DNA from: Typha latifolia
Taxonomy: Eukaryota > Streptophyta > Magnoliopsida > Poales > Typhaceae
Direction of reading: 5' to 3'
Assembly: GCA_019914945.1 (NCBI GenBank)
Contig: CM034103.1
Location: 8,866,001 to 8,930,000 of the forward strand
Length of the DNA stretch: 64,000 bases
Below, piece by piece: positions 25,481 to 37,146 of the stretch. Position numbers and translations under genes: made by a program. Positions within the stretch are counted from its first letter, which is position 1. Every line of letters starts with the position of its first letter. The notes under the pieces are model-generated. The model was not told the origin of the DNA. It did no database searches and was given only the letters and a program-made list of their open reading frames with translations.

Positions 25481-25625
25481 TGTGAACTCGATCTTGGAGG
25501 GTAGATCTAGGTTAATCATAGAAATACTAGTATGCGTAGTCTGAGGAGAATATTCACCAAATATTGCACCTAATAGCGATTTGAGATGTTATAAAAAGAT
25601 ATTTTAGAACAAAAGTTGGGCAAGC
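25481..25625 (-). mobile_element. Truncated LTR end of element D
   Basis: It begins TGTGAACTCGATC directly next to the D primer site. It shares blocks with the A-family LTR end ('aatattcaccaaatatt' against 'aatatttatcaaatatt'), so D belongs to an A-like lineage. The LTR is cut off by the C3 fragment after about 145 bp. Confidence 0.45.
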
Positions 25626-27026
25626 TAGACGTAAGATAGCACAGAAGATAACTTATTTAAAAAATTGAGTAGTACTGATGTATAATTTTATATTCCATTA
25701 TATTAGATTGTGTTTCATATAATGGGGAACGATGTATAGGTTGGATAATATTGTATTAGTTGTATTTATTGTATCTTTGATGGTTTATCATGGCTTGTGT
25801 GGGTCCTATTAGATTATGTAGTAGTCTAGGATAATTTTTGTGGATTTAGATATTGATATGTTAATATGTTTATTTGGATGATAGCATAATTTATTTTAAG
25901 ATGGATAATATGAGCATAAGTGTATCTAGTGAGTGACGACTCCATCCATCCTATCTTGTGCGTTAGGCGTGCCATGAGGGCACATGGGCGTGCACATGCC
26001 CACCGAGTAAGGGCATTACACTCCAAATAGTATTAGAGCGTAGGTTTAAGAATGATCATCAAGGATACTAAATATCAGTTTAATGTAAAATTACGCTCAA
26101 TGTTGATTTTTATGAGTTGGATATTGATTGGTTGAGAGAAATATATAGGTTATAATGTTGAGATTCTTAGGTTTTGATACTTTGTGATGTTATTAGAAAT
26201 GATTGGCGATACTAGTATATTGAAAATTTATCAAAGATATTAATGAATAGGAAGAAGTAATCATGCATTTTGTATTATAGAGAATATATGTTGATGTGTT
26301 ATAATCTTTGGAATATAAGGTTGGAGATAAATATATGTTCATTGATGAAGTGTAGAAAGTGTAAATATAGAGATTTTTTTATTATATATACATAAGGATG
26401 ATTGCAAATAGATTTGAGGTTATTATAAACAAATGTAGCATATCTTCGATTTTTGATGACTAGTTTAGTTTTGGAATTGATCTAAAGGATAAAAACTTTA
26501 GAGTATGGCAATCGTGTGTTTTCAATGATAAATTTTAGTTACAAATATGTGGACTTAACTTTATTTACGATTATTAGGTGATATTAATGATATTATAGAA
26601 TAATTTTGATGATGCTATAAGATTAAATTGTTCAGTATATATGGTGGACTTTCGAGGATGTTATAAAATATTAAGTTAAAACTCTTAAGGAATTATGAGG
26701 TTTAAGTGATTTAATTATTACAAATTAGAAATAAGATATGATGGTATTTAGTCATAGATGTTAAATTGTAATATTGTGTGTTTTAACATGTCACTTGTTT
26801 TGAGGGTACTATTTGGAGAAATAACTGGATAAAGTTATTCATAGAGCCTATAGTTACGATCCTTTATTATGATTGATGGATTATTTAAAAGTTGCGCTAA
26901 TTGCTCCATAGAACGGTATTGAAGAGAATACAAAGAACTACTATCATATATGAAAAGCGTATTAATGAATGTGTATTATTCAACTAAATGATAGACAAAT
27001 AATGATGTATAGGAAGTGATCATAGT
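25626..27026 (+). mobile_element. C3: partial C-family LTR end plus leader
   Basis: The segment 25626-26020 matches the last 400 bp of the C LTR at 34200-34658, including 'ttatattaga', 'tgtgggtcct' and an end in GCATTACA. It is followed at 26028-26039 by TAGTATTAGAGC, a decayed primer site. The segment 26041-27010 matches the AT-rich leader at 34686-36060 block by block (for example 'gagaaataactggataaagttatt' against 'gagagataacttgatagagttatt'). It is a truncated C element without coding region. Confidence 0.7.
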
Positions 27027-27294
27027 TCAAACACCCATCTCTAAAATTCACGTGTTCTTCACGTGGAATAATCCATGTGACTCTCACATGACCTGTCAGT
27101 GTAATATTCTCACAAAGTATCTAAGATAGGTCTAAAATACCATAATAATTCAAGCAAATAATCTAGATTTATAATTATCACAGGCTTCAAAAAGACTCTA
27201 GGAATACAATCTTAAAATATAAAAACCCTCGCAAAGGCTAAAGTCCAACTCGGAAGAAAAGAATAAGCAACACTGATAAGAAAATAATTATTCT
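27027..27294 (-). mobile_element. B3: left part of a B-family LTR split by element A0
   Basis: It begins CAAACACCC after a TT, matching the start of the other B LTRs (37147 and 53770), and runs through the shared 'cacgtg', 'gacctgtcagt' and 'ccctcgcaaaggct' blocks. The LTR resumes at 41706 on the far side of A0 with the next conserved block, 'gctactcctcg'. Confidence 0.75.
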
Positions 27295-28097
27295 TGATAA
27301 GTTCTCGACCCAAAGATAGGCTACGTAATAATTCCTTCAAGATCTAGATGTATTATAGGGATCAGTCCGCACAACCGTGGAAAAATATTTAACAAATATT
27401 CTTCGGCAGTCAGAAAATTACGAAACTAAGTAGGTTAGACATAACTCCCTGTTCTACAACTTTTGTATTTACGCCCTTCGCAGATTCGAACTGCAACTGA
27501 GACGAAAATACGAAATAACATGGGTGATGGTGGTGGTGATGGGTGGAGTGGATGTTAGGGTTATGGATGGGTATGGAGATAAAACGTGGATGGTGGATGC
27601 GATTAAGGGATATAGACGAAGGGAACAAAGTGGTCGAGATCCCAAAGAAGAAGGGTGACTTGACAGATAAGGAAGATTAGAAGTTAGGAGAAACCTTGCC
27701 AATGGTAGAGTGGAAGGATAGTGAAAAGGGATGAGGGAGATTAGGGTAGATAGATGATAGAGAGGCAAGAAATCAATATTCTAATAGCATAATGAATTTG
27801 GCTGCCATTCACATATATATAGAGGCTAGCCAACAAGTTCTAAAATAATATGTATCTCTAATTCTAGAAGATTCCCGCCCGATTGCGTTCGAATGCACAA
27901 AAAATATTCTCTATATGTGTGAACGCGATGTAGGCGTTCGAACACTAAGCGTTCTCTGTATTTGCGAACTTGATGCACGCATTCACAAAGGCATTTGAAC
28001 ATGACCCCACTTGCGTTCGAATGTGACTTATAGAAATTTTATTTTAATAAAAATAAATAACTAATACACTAAGAAAAGATCCTAACTAAATATATCA
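27295..28097 (-). repeat. 3' LTR of A0
   Basis: It starts TGATAAGTTCTCGACCC and ends TATATCA on the plus strand. It shares all main blocks with 40824-41705 but is about 80 bp shorter, mainly in the region of TTCGAA palindromes (27888-28030). The inner side carries the purine-rich GAGGAAGCGTGGTGGGC on the minus strand, a plausible polypurine tract. Confidence 0.85.
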
Positions 28098-28099
28098 GC

Positions 28100-28700
28100 C
28101 CACCACGCTTCCTCCACCTTGCTGTCAAGGTGAAAAGTCAGAGAAACACTCCAAAATATCAGGCTCCAACTCTCATGTAGCCTCATCGGATGGCTTGCTA
28201 AGCCACTCAACTAGAATTTCCATCTCCAATGTGGTACCATGTCTCGTCGGCGTCTAGCAAGTACACGAACTAGCTCAACGATCTCTGTCTCCTCTAATGG
28301 CTCTGGTCGAGCTGGTCCAACGATCTCATGATCTCCAATCCACTCCCTCAGCAATGAAACATGAAAGACAAGATGTACTCTCGACCCCTCCGGCAGCTCC
28401 AAACAATATGCAACCGGACCAATACGCTCCAACACCCGAAATGGACCAAAGTAACGATGAGCTAACTTTTGGTTACGCATCGGATGCAAGGTCACCTACC
28501 GATATGGTTTCACCCTCACAAACACCCAACTGTCGATGTTGAACTCCTGCTCCTTATGGCTGCAATCATAAACTTGCTTCATACAGTTTTGAGCAGGTTT
28601 AAGATGAGCACGCAACCTTCTCAATGTGGCGTCTCTATCCATCAACGCTAAGTGCACCTCCGTCCGATCTGCCGATGTCACTGGATCAAAAACGCGTAAT
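28100..28700 (-). pseudogene. A0 integrase C-terminus and chromodomain
   Basis: The minus-strand segment RYFGPFRVLERIGPVAYCLE and LPEGSRVHLVFHVSLLREW is the integrase C-terminal GPF/Y module. After a frameshift, SKPSDEATWELE matches the core of the chromodomain that directs chromoviruses to chromatin. A stop follows GLSKPS-type sequence one frame away, so the reading frame is broken. Confidence 0.85.
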
Positions 28701-28839
28701 GTCCACACACCACCTCAAATGGAGTCATGCCAATGCTGCTATGGTAGGCGGTGTTGTAAGACCACTCTGCCCACGGTAAAAACTCTAACCATCATCTCGA
28801 CATCTCTCCAACAAAGCAGCTCAAGTACTGCTCAATCCC

Positions 28840-29426
28840 TCAATTAACCACCTCGGTTTGGCCGTCCGTCTATGGATGGTAGGCCAAACTGAAGTTCAAT
28901 CGAGTCCCCTATAATCTAAAAAAAACTATGTCCAAAAGTCGCTCATAAATAAACGATCACGATCTGAGACAATCGTGCGTGGCATGCCATATAACCGAGC
29001 AACATCTCTAACAAAAATTTTAGCCAATGACTTGGCTAAAAACGGATGTGACAATACCGAAATATATGCATACTTGCTCAATCTGTCAACCACCACAAAG
29101 ATAACAGAATAACCACGTACCAGCGAAAGACCCTCTATTAAATTCATAGAAATGTCTTCCCAAACACGGTTTGGTATAGGTAAAGACTGTAGTAATTCGG
29201 TCGGTTTTAATGTGGTTACTGTAGTCATTTGACAAACTTCGCAAGCATGGACAAAACTCCTCACATCCCGTCTCAATCCTGGCCATGTGCAACTCTGAGA
29301 TATCCTCCTATAAGTCCTCAAGACACCCTCATGACCAGCCTTTGGAGTTTGGTGGAAGTGCTCCAATAATTTTTGTCGCAATCCATCATTTGCGGGCACT
29401 CGAATGCATCCGCGATCCAGCAGCAA
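28840..29426 (-). pseudogene. A0 integrase zinc-binding and catalytic region
   Basis: The segment EHFHQTPKAGHEG with FVHACEVCQ supplies the H-H-C-C zinc site. WEDISMNLIEGL and TIVSDRDRLF supply the two catalytic aspartates. The third acidic residue lies in DGQTEVVN, in sequence downstream of a stop and a frame change near 28926. The enzyme would not be made in one piece. Confidence 0.88.
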
Positions 29427-29676
29427 ACCGCGTCAATTCTCTAACTCTGGATAGCGATCCGGATCATCCATCACCTCCTACAACAATCTCAAAACATCTG
29501 GGTCAGATGTACATGCATATATCAGCTCGTCCAGGAAGGGAAAGGTAGGAGAAGAATAGGCTGCAAGCTCGACAGTATCGGTATGGCGCGATAGTGCATC
29601 CGTCGCTCTATTTTTCGTTCCCTTCTTGTATTGTATTTCATAATCGTACCCCCAATAATTTTGTGACCCATCTCTA

Positions 29677-29880
29677 TTATGCCGGGGTGTGTATACGCTG
29701 TCCCATAAAGTATGGAAGACTCTTTTGATAGGTTCGTATAATAAATCGTCTACCGATCGAATAAAGCCTCCACTTTGTCACCGCATGCAGAATTGCTAAC
29801 ATCTCTCCATCATAAGTCGATAATTGCTGAGATTTTTGTGATAAAGCCTTGCTAAGATACGCCATGGGACGTCTTCCTTA
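29677..29880 (-). pseudogene. A0 RNase H fragment
   Basis: The segment AYLSKALSQKSQQLSTYDGE and MLAILHAVTKWRLY matches the plant gypsy RNase H block. It follows the reverse transcriptase at the expected spacing. Confidence 0.8.
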
Positions 29881-30564
29881 TATTAGTACACCTCTTATGC
29901 CAACACCCGATGCATCACATTCCACAATGAACTCTTTGGTGAAGTTCGGTAGCGCTAGAACGGGCGCCGTCATCATTGATGTTTTTAGTTTTTCAAAGGC
30001 TGAAGTGGCTTCATCCGTCCATCTAAAAGAGTCCTTCTTCAACAAAGAAGTAAGAGGAACAGCGATCTTGCCATATCCGGCGTTGAATCGGCGATAATAT
30101 CTGTTTAGCCCCAAATATCCTCTCAATCTGGTGGTAGTAGTAAGAATAGGCCAAGCGGTCATACATGCAAACTTTTGAGGATTTGCCGCTACACCATCCG
30201 CTGAAATGATGTGGCCTAAATACTCCACTTGTGGTACTCCCCATAGGCATTTAGATTTCTTAATCTTCAATTGGTTTTGCTTCAACAAATTCAGCACATC
30301 CTCTAAATGCCTCCAATGCTCCAATTCAGTCATACTATACACCAAAATGTCGTCAAAAAATACCAAGACATACTATCGCAAGAGGCCAAAATATATCATT
30401 CATGAGACCTTGAAAAGTAGCTGGAGCATTGGTGAGAACAAAATGCATCACCTAGAACTCGTAATGCATGTTCGGAGTTTGAAACGCAGTTTTGTGCACA
30501 TCCGCCGGGTGAACTCTTATTTGATGATACCCGGCTCTCAAGTCAAGCTTGCTGAATATAGTCA
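29878..30564 (-). pseudogene. A0 reverse transcriptase, C-terminal portion
   Basis: From 30564 leftward the translation gives [20 protein letters not shown], then HYEF followed by a TAG stop, then NAPATFQGLMNDIF and, after a shift, FFDDILVYS, the catalytic box. The connection domain (LGHIISADGVAANPQK) follows. The stop and frameshift make it inactive. Confidence 0.88.
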
Positions 30565-31382
30565 TGATATATTTAGTTAGGATCTTTTCTTACTGCATTA
30601 GTTGTTTATTTTTATTAAAATAAAATTCTTGTAATTCACGTTTGAACGCACGTGAGGTCGCTTTCGAATGCCCTTGCGAACGCCTGCATCAAGTTCGCAA
30701 ATACAGAGAACACATATTGTGTGTTCGAACATGGTCGGGCAAGTTCAAACGCCTGCATTGCGTTCGCACATATAGAGAACGTCTTTTGTGCGTTCGAACG
30801 CGATCAGGCGCGTTCAAACGCGATCGACGGAAATCTTCTAGAATTAGGGTTACATATTATTTTAGGACTTGTTGGCTAGCCTCTATAAATATGTAGATGG
30901 AAGCCAACTTCATTATGCTATTGGAATATTGATTTCTTGCCTCTTTGTCATCTATCTACCTTTATCTCCCTCCTTCCTCTTCACTATCCTTCCACCTCTA
31001 CCATTGGTAAGGTTTGTCCTAACTACTAATCTCCCTCGACTATCAAATCATCCCTCTTTTTTGGGATCTCGACCACTTTATTCCCTTCGTCTATATCCCT
31101 TAATCACATCCACCATCCACCTTCATCTCCATACCCATCCATAACCCTAACATCTACTCCACCCGTCACCACCACCATCACCCACGTTATTTCATGTTTT
31201 CATCCCTGCTACAATTCGAATCTGCGTACAAAAGTTGTAGATTAGGAAGGTACGGATCTAACCTAATTAGTTTTGTAATTGTATGACTATTGGAGAATAT
31301 CTTAAAAATATTTTCCTATGGTTGCACGGACTGCTTCCTACAATAAATTCAGATCTTAAAAGAATTATTCCGTACCCTATCA
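30565..31382 (+). mobile_element. Solo A LTR inserted in the A0 reverse transcriptase, opposite orientation
   Basis: The 818-bp LTR begins TGATATATTTAGTTAGG and ends CCTATCA. The flanks are AGTCA (30560-30564) and AGTCG (31383-31387). It matches the A0 LTRs in reverse orientation and has lost about 20 bp near its end. The reverse transcriptase sequence continues on both sides, which confirms it as an insertion. Confidence 0.88.
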
Positions 31383-31608
31383 AGTCGCCCCTGCAAGCTC
31401 GTCTAGTAGCTCATCTAAAACTAAAATAGGATACTGATCCTTGATGATAATAGCGTTTAGTGCCTGATAGTCAACACAAAAATACATGTCCTGTCTATTT
31501 TCACACCAATAGCACGTGGGATGAGTATGAGCTATGACTTGGTTGAATGAGACTTTGCTCCAACATCTCGGCTACCATCTTTGAGATAACTTTTTTTTGC
31601 ACATGTGG
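31383..31608 (-). pseudogene. A0 reverse transcriptase, N-terminal portion
   Basis: On the minus strand the sequence reads [20 protein letters not shown] and YSSHVLLV, then [20 protein letters not shown]. These are the first conserved blocks of a gypsy reverse transcriptase. The region is separated from the rest of the domain by the solo LTR at 30565-31382. Sequence just upstream is lost at the C2 junction. Confidence 0.85.
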
Positions 31609-31961
31609 TGCAACAACCCAATCCAAAAAAAAAAAATAGTTGCATGGCACGACGTGGCCGGCCATAGTGTAGCCGGCCTCATGCCATGCAGTGACAGGAG
31701 GGGAGCGTGCCACACCCCCCTCGCGTCGCCGCAGCCAACCGGCTGCGGCCAGCTGGTCGCGGCGGGCCCCAGCTCCGCCGCAGCCACTTTCAAGACCCCC
31801 CTATCGCCTCTCTTTCTCCCTCTACATCTCTCTTTCTCTCGCTCTCTCTCTCTCTCGGTCTCTCTCTCTCTCTCTCTCTCATCGAGGCCGGCCTATCGCC
31901 GCCGCCGCCGCCACCTCCGCGAGCTTCGGTGAGCTCCTATCTCTCCCTCTCTCTCTCTGTC

Positions 31962-32012
<51 letters not shown>

Positions 32013-35000
32013 CACACCCGAGCTCGGGCCCGTCGAAATCGAGCCGCCGGCAGAGGCCGGCCGCTGGCTAGCTAGCAGTGGCCGGTGCCCTCCCGCCGGC
32101 CCGGTTCCGCAGTTCCCTCCCCTCCTCTCTTTCTTTTCTTCTTCTCTTCTCTTCTCTTCTTCTTCTTCCTTCTTTCTTCTTCCTTCTTTCTTCTTCTTCT
32201 TCCTTAGTTGCTTCTTCTCTTCTTGTCTTTCTGCAACAGTGCTGGGCTCGGCACAGCACTATAGCAGGCTAGTGCTGGACCAAGCCCAGCACTAGTACTA
32301 GAAATCCTTATTTTGGTATTTTTTTATTTGTTTAAGTATTTCTATTTTAATTAATAGAAAGAAATTTAGACATTATTTATTTTAATAATAATATATATTC
32401 ATCAATATGATTATTGTTAATTATAATTAATTAATGATTAATTAGGTTATAAACTATTACACATAAATATAGGTAATACTTATATTTATTTATTTATTTA
32501 CTTATATGTATATTAGATTAATAGATAGATTTGTAAATTATAATTATTAGATTTATATTCTAATATTCTTATGATATACATTTTAAGTAATTCTATTAAT
32601 GACTTATACATTATTATTTTTGTAACAAATAGAATACATAGGCTTATGTATTTATTTATTATTTTATAAAGTAATCTCTAATTAATCAAGATATAATTAT
32701 AGTTAGGTTTTCATCTATATTTTTATTTTTGTTTTTATCTGTAATTAAAAATATAACTAGTTATAAAGATAAGTAGAAATTCTAAAACCTTCTAAATCAT
32801 CATATATTATATGAACGGATTTTAATCAGATAAACGGCTAACATCATACTACTTAAATAATTTCAGATTCCAACCCGCTCCCCCCCCCCCATTCAAGACC
32901 CCGTGGACTTAGCAATCGGGGCTTGATCATAGTCGTAGCAACGTGAACGAGTGGTTGTTTGGTATTTGCAGTGGTGGTGAGTAGTCTTATCCCCTAGATC
33001 TCTTTCTCAAATTAGGTTATATTATATATTATGTACATGCATGTTTTGGCCTCTAGCATGATTATATGACTTTATTTAGAGATGATTTCAGTCGAGCATA
33101 CTTTATCATGCATTTGATTAGGCTGATCTAGTATATGAATACATTGGTGATATATAGAGATGATTGGAGATGATTATACTGTTCTGATTTTATACCGAGA
33201 TGATCTTTAGCATGAGTGTGTATGTGATAGACAAGCAGGAGTATGCATATGCATGTGTTGACTATATAGTTAGAGACTACATTGCATTATTTTTCTCTTG
33301 ATTCCTATTCCACCTAAATTCCTGTTATGCATTGACTTGTTATCATACTGGATATATGCATATGATCTGTCATTTAGAAGGAAAGCATGAAATGTGATTG
33401 ATAGGATAGTTGATAGAAAGCGTGAGGATACCCGAGTAGGTGCCAGGGTTAGGGGTGCCTAGAGTGATGATTATGGTCACTGATATGCGATATCTCGTGG
33501 CCCATGTCTGAGGTCAGTTGAGTCTGTGCGCACAGACAATCAGACACATGCCGTTCGCTAGGGCATATGTGGCGAGTTATCCTCACGAGGTTTCTATCAA
33601 CTATATGGGGTGCCTGGTCTGGATGGATGTTGATACCCTAGCGGATGGCAGGGTATGGTTATATTTGAGATACTCCTTGCGGATGGCAGAGTATGCTCTG
33701 AGCCTTCGGGCATAATGTTGAGACCGAGTACTGGGTGTTGACTATGCACAATGGTCTAGTATGATGATATTATACCGAGATGTCAGTGATGATTGATGAT
33801 TGTGATGTTGGGAAATGCATATGATTTCATTATCATTTCGTTACCTGATTATCGAGTGATTAATATGCATTATATATGGTTGCATTTGATATCATAGCAT
33901 GGTCACGGTCGGCATGCATCATATGTCATATTTGAGAGAGAGTTATGATGATGGTATGACATGGAAATTTATTTATACATTGTTGAGGATTATATATTCT
34001 ATCAGTTATGACATGACATGTTATCTATATTTCATTTATGTATTATTGAGGAACATTCAAATACTTATTCATGACATAATGCTCTTTCTGATTCATATTA
34101 TCCAGTACATGATTTACTCTCTATTTGATATCATTGATTTGGGGTAAGGTCTATTCACTGAGCCTTTTGCTCATGACTATCTTTATTTTTTTCTAACCCC
34201 CTCAGATACGTGGTATGTGATGCGAGACGGTATAGATGATAATTTATATAGGAATTGAGTTGTACCAGTATTTGATATTTGTACTCTATTATATTAGACG
34301 ATGAATTGTATAATACAGGTCGAATCATAGTGTACTCTTATATTAGTCGTTGTAGTTGTATCTTGATGGTTTGTTGTGGCCTATGTGGGTCCTGCCAGAT
34401 TATGTAGTGGTTTAATGTATATTATTGTGGACTGGAATATTCATATGTTAACAGGTTTATTTGGTTAATAATATAATTTTATTAGTGATGGGTTATGTGA
34501 TATAGATATGTTAGCATGTAGTATTTGATGATGTCATGATTGTATGTGTACAGGAGAGTATCGGTGCGTGACGGGCCCCGCCCGTCTTGTCACGTGCGCC
34601 GCGCGTGCCGTGTGGGCGCGTGGGCATGCACGTGCCCGTGCCGGGTGGGGGCGTTACAATTCAGGTGGTATCAGAGCCTAGGTTTAAGGATGATATGGCA
34701 AACCATCAAGTATAGTAGTTGTCGATTTGGTTTAGGGTTACGTTAGTAGTCGATCTCGATGAGTTTGATAATTAATTGGTTAAGATAGAAATCTAGATTG
34801 TGATATTGATATTTTTAAGTTTTGATACTCTGACGATATTGATAGAAATAATTTGTGATATTAGTATATTGATAATTTATTTGAACGACTAATGGATAAG
34901 AAAAGATATTACTAAATCATGCATTGATATTATTGATATTGAGGTGTTATAGTCTGTGGAGCCTAATATTGGATATATAGACTTGTTCTTACGTGATGAT

Positions 35001-36070
35001 ATAGTGTGGAAATTTATAAATATGTGGAGATATGTATTTTGTATAGAAAGATTATTATCAGTAGATTCGAGGTTATTCTGAGTAGACATAACATATTTTT
35101 GGATTTTTAATCTTTTATGGATATGTGAGATTAGGAGGTTGATATAAAAGGTATATGTGCAGAGAGACTATTCTAATTTTTATGAAAGTTATAATTATGG
35201 ATTGTGGATGGATGAGTAAGACATATGATGATTTTGTATAGTGGAAAAGAAATTATGTGTTGTGATATAGATGATTGTAGATTGTATATAGAAAATAATT
35301 TTCGGATGACCAGTATGATAAATTATGTTTGCAAGATATCTGTGTTAGTAGGTATGAAATTTTGATTGTATCGATAAGATGGGTGATTTAGTAGGGATAT
35401 GTGTAGCTAACAATATTGTTAGATGATTAACGTCTCGTTTAAATCTTTGAGTTGACTACTAAATAAGGTAATAGGTATAGGAAATATGACATGGATACAG
35501 TTATTGGATTGTGAATGATGTTAGTAGTAGAGACGTAAGATATATAGTTTTGGACGACATGATAGTAGGTCTAGTTTAGAAGTTCCTAATTGTGTGAATT
35601 TGAGTAGATGGAAAGAATGATAATGAACTGAATAATATAGGGTGATGATAGTTCTTAAGTTGATAGCCCCATAACATATGTTGTATGACAACGAAAATAT
35701 GTCATCTATTAGTTTAGTTTTGGGCTTTGATTTAGAGGATAATAATATTATAGCATGACGATCATGTGTTTTAGGTGATTAAGCCTGGCTGTAAATATAC
35801 AGACTTATTTTTTTCATAATTATTAGGTGATATTAATGTTGTTATAGAATGATTTTTGATGATACTATAAGAGTAAATTGTTCAGTACAGGTGGTGGACT
35901 TTATAGAGGATGTGATAGAATATAAAGTTGGGACTATTGAAGAAATATGAGGTTTAAGTGATTTAATTAGTAATGAGATATGTTGGTATAGGTGTTAAAT
36001 TGAGATATTATGTATTTTGACATGTTAGTTGTTTTCGATGATACTAATTGGAGAGATAACTTGATAGAGT
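31609..36070 (+). mobile_element. C2: C-family element with 5' LTR, primer site and leader only
   Basis: The LTR runs from TGCAACAACCC (31609) to GCGTTACA (34658), 3,050 bp. The primer site TGGTATCAGAGCC follows at 34666-34678. About 1.4 kb of AT-rich leader then joins A0 sequence near 36070. No coding region or 3' LTR follows, and no matching duplication is seen, so the element was truncated after insertion. The LTR holds CT microsatellites (about 31838-32010) and GCTGGGC hairpins (about 32240-32300). Confidence 0.75.
34666..34678 (+). other. Primer-binding site of C2
   Basis: TGGTATCAGAGCC, complementary to the 3' end of initiator-Met tRNA, begins 8 bases after the LTR end. It fixes the orientation and 3' boundary of the C-family LTR. 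Confidence 0.9.
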
Positions 36071-36172
36071 TATTTGAGGCTTATCTCCTGCTGGTCCTAA
36101 CTGAAGAAGATAGGCCAAATCATACGCACAAGGCAGCCCCATCATAGGCTGCATCGCAGGAATCGGCAAAGA

Positions 36173-36685
36173 CTAAACGCCATCAAGCCGCACATCTTTA
36201 TTTCCTTGTTTAAATTTTATCCACATGCTCCGAAAATCAAATGTGATGGGTCTAAAACTCTGTAACCACTGAGTACCAAGGACAATATCCGCTTCTCGCA
36301 GCGCCAACGGATATAAGTCCACAATGATATCGTATCCTTGCACCCATATACCAACCAGGCGACACAAGCTCTCCGCCTTTAGCTTCGTGCCGTCTCCAAT
36401 AACAACGTCAAATCCCATGGTCAGCTTGGCATCCAAACCCAAAAGCTCTACTAATCTCTCATCTGGAAAGTTGTGTGTACTCTCTGAATCGATGAGGATG
36501 TGCACATAATGCTTTCTAGCGAGTCTGTCTACTCGTAACATCCTGGGCGCGGAAGTACCTGAATATGCATGCATCGATATTTCAACTTGGATATCTTCTT
36601 CTACACCCACCTCAATGGCCTCCTCTGGACACTCTTCATCATCAACAACCTCATCATCCTCCTCGAGACCATCGATAAGCATCAC
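36173..36685 (-). pseudogene. A0 retropepsin
   Basis: This is the longest A0 frame left, about 170 codons on the minus strand. It has an acidic N-terminal linker, then HILIDSESTHNFPDERLVE, then FDVVIGDGTKLKAE and DIVLGTQWLQSF. The family active site is D-S/T-G; here it is D-S-E, so the catalytic glycine is replaced. The rest of the fold is well preserved. Confidence 0.85.
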
Positions 36686-36689
36686 ACTC

Positions 36690-37146
36690 CTGATCGGTTT
36701 GGAACACCGATGACTTGGGGTGAAACATTCATCACATCGAAAGCAAAGGCCCTTCGCTCTTCACTCCACCTACAGGTGTGAGAGTTTGAACGGGGGGGTC
36801 TTGTGCCTCCTCTAACATCAGAAGAAGGTCTCAAAGGTGGTCATGGTCTAGTACTAGCAGCCGCTGTTTTTGAATCTGCAGAACTTCCTGCCGGCGTTCT
36901 AGGTGCAAACCGCCCATCTTGGTTGCCCCAAATGGTTTTTGCTGCCATCTTTAGAGTTTTATGCTTTTACTCCATCCTCACAACCTTCTCAAAGGCCTTC
37001 TCAAGAGTAGTAGGACAAAGAGTATGAACATCTGCCTAAATCTCATCCTACAGCCCTAAAATAAATGTGCTTATTAATGTCGGTTCGGGCCAAGATGGCT
37101 CACAACGACTACTAAATGTTTCAAACTCAGCTTGGTACTCCAATAT
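36690..37146 (-). pseudogene. A0 gag C-terminal part with zinc knuckle
   Basis: The minus strand encodes EYQAEFETFSSRCEP-like gag sequence next to the B1 insertion, then TTLEKAFEKVVRME, and near 36720-36760 the knuckle LCFRCDECFTPSHRC. Stops and frameshifts separate the blocks. Confidence 0.75.
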
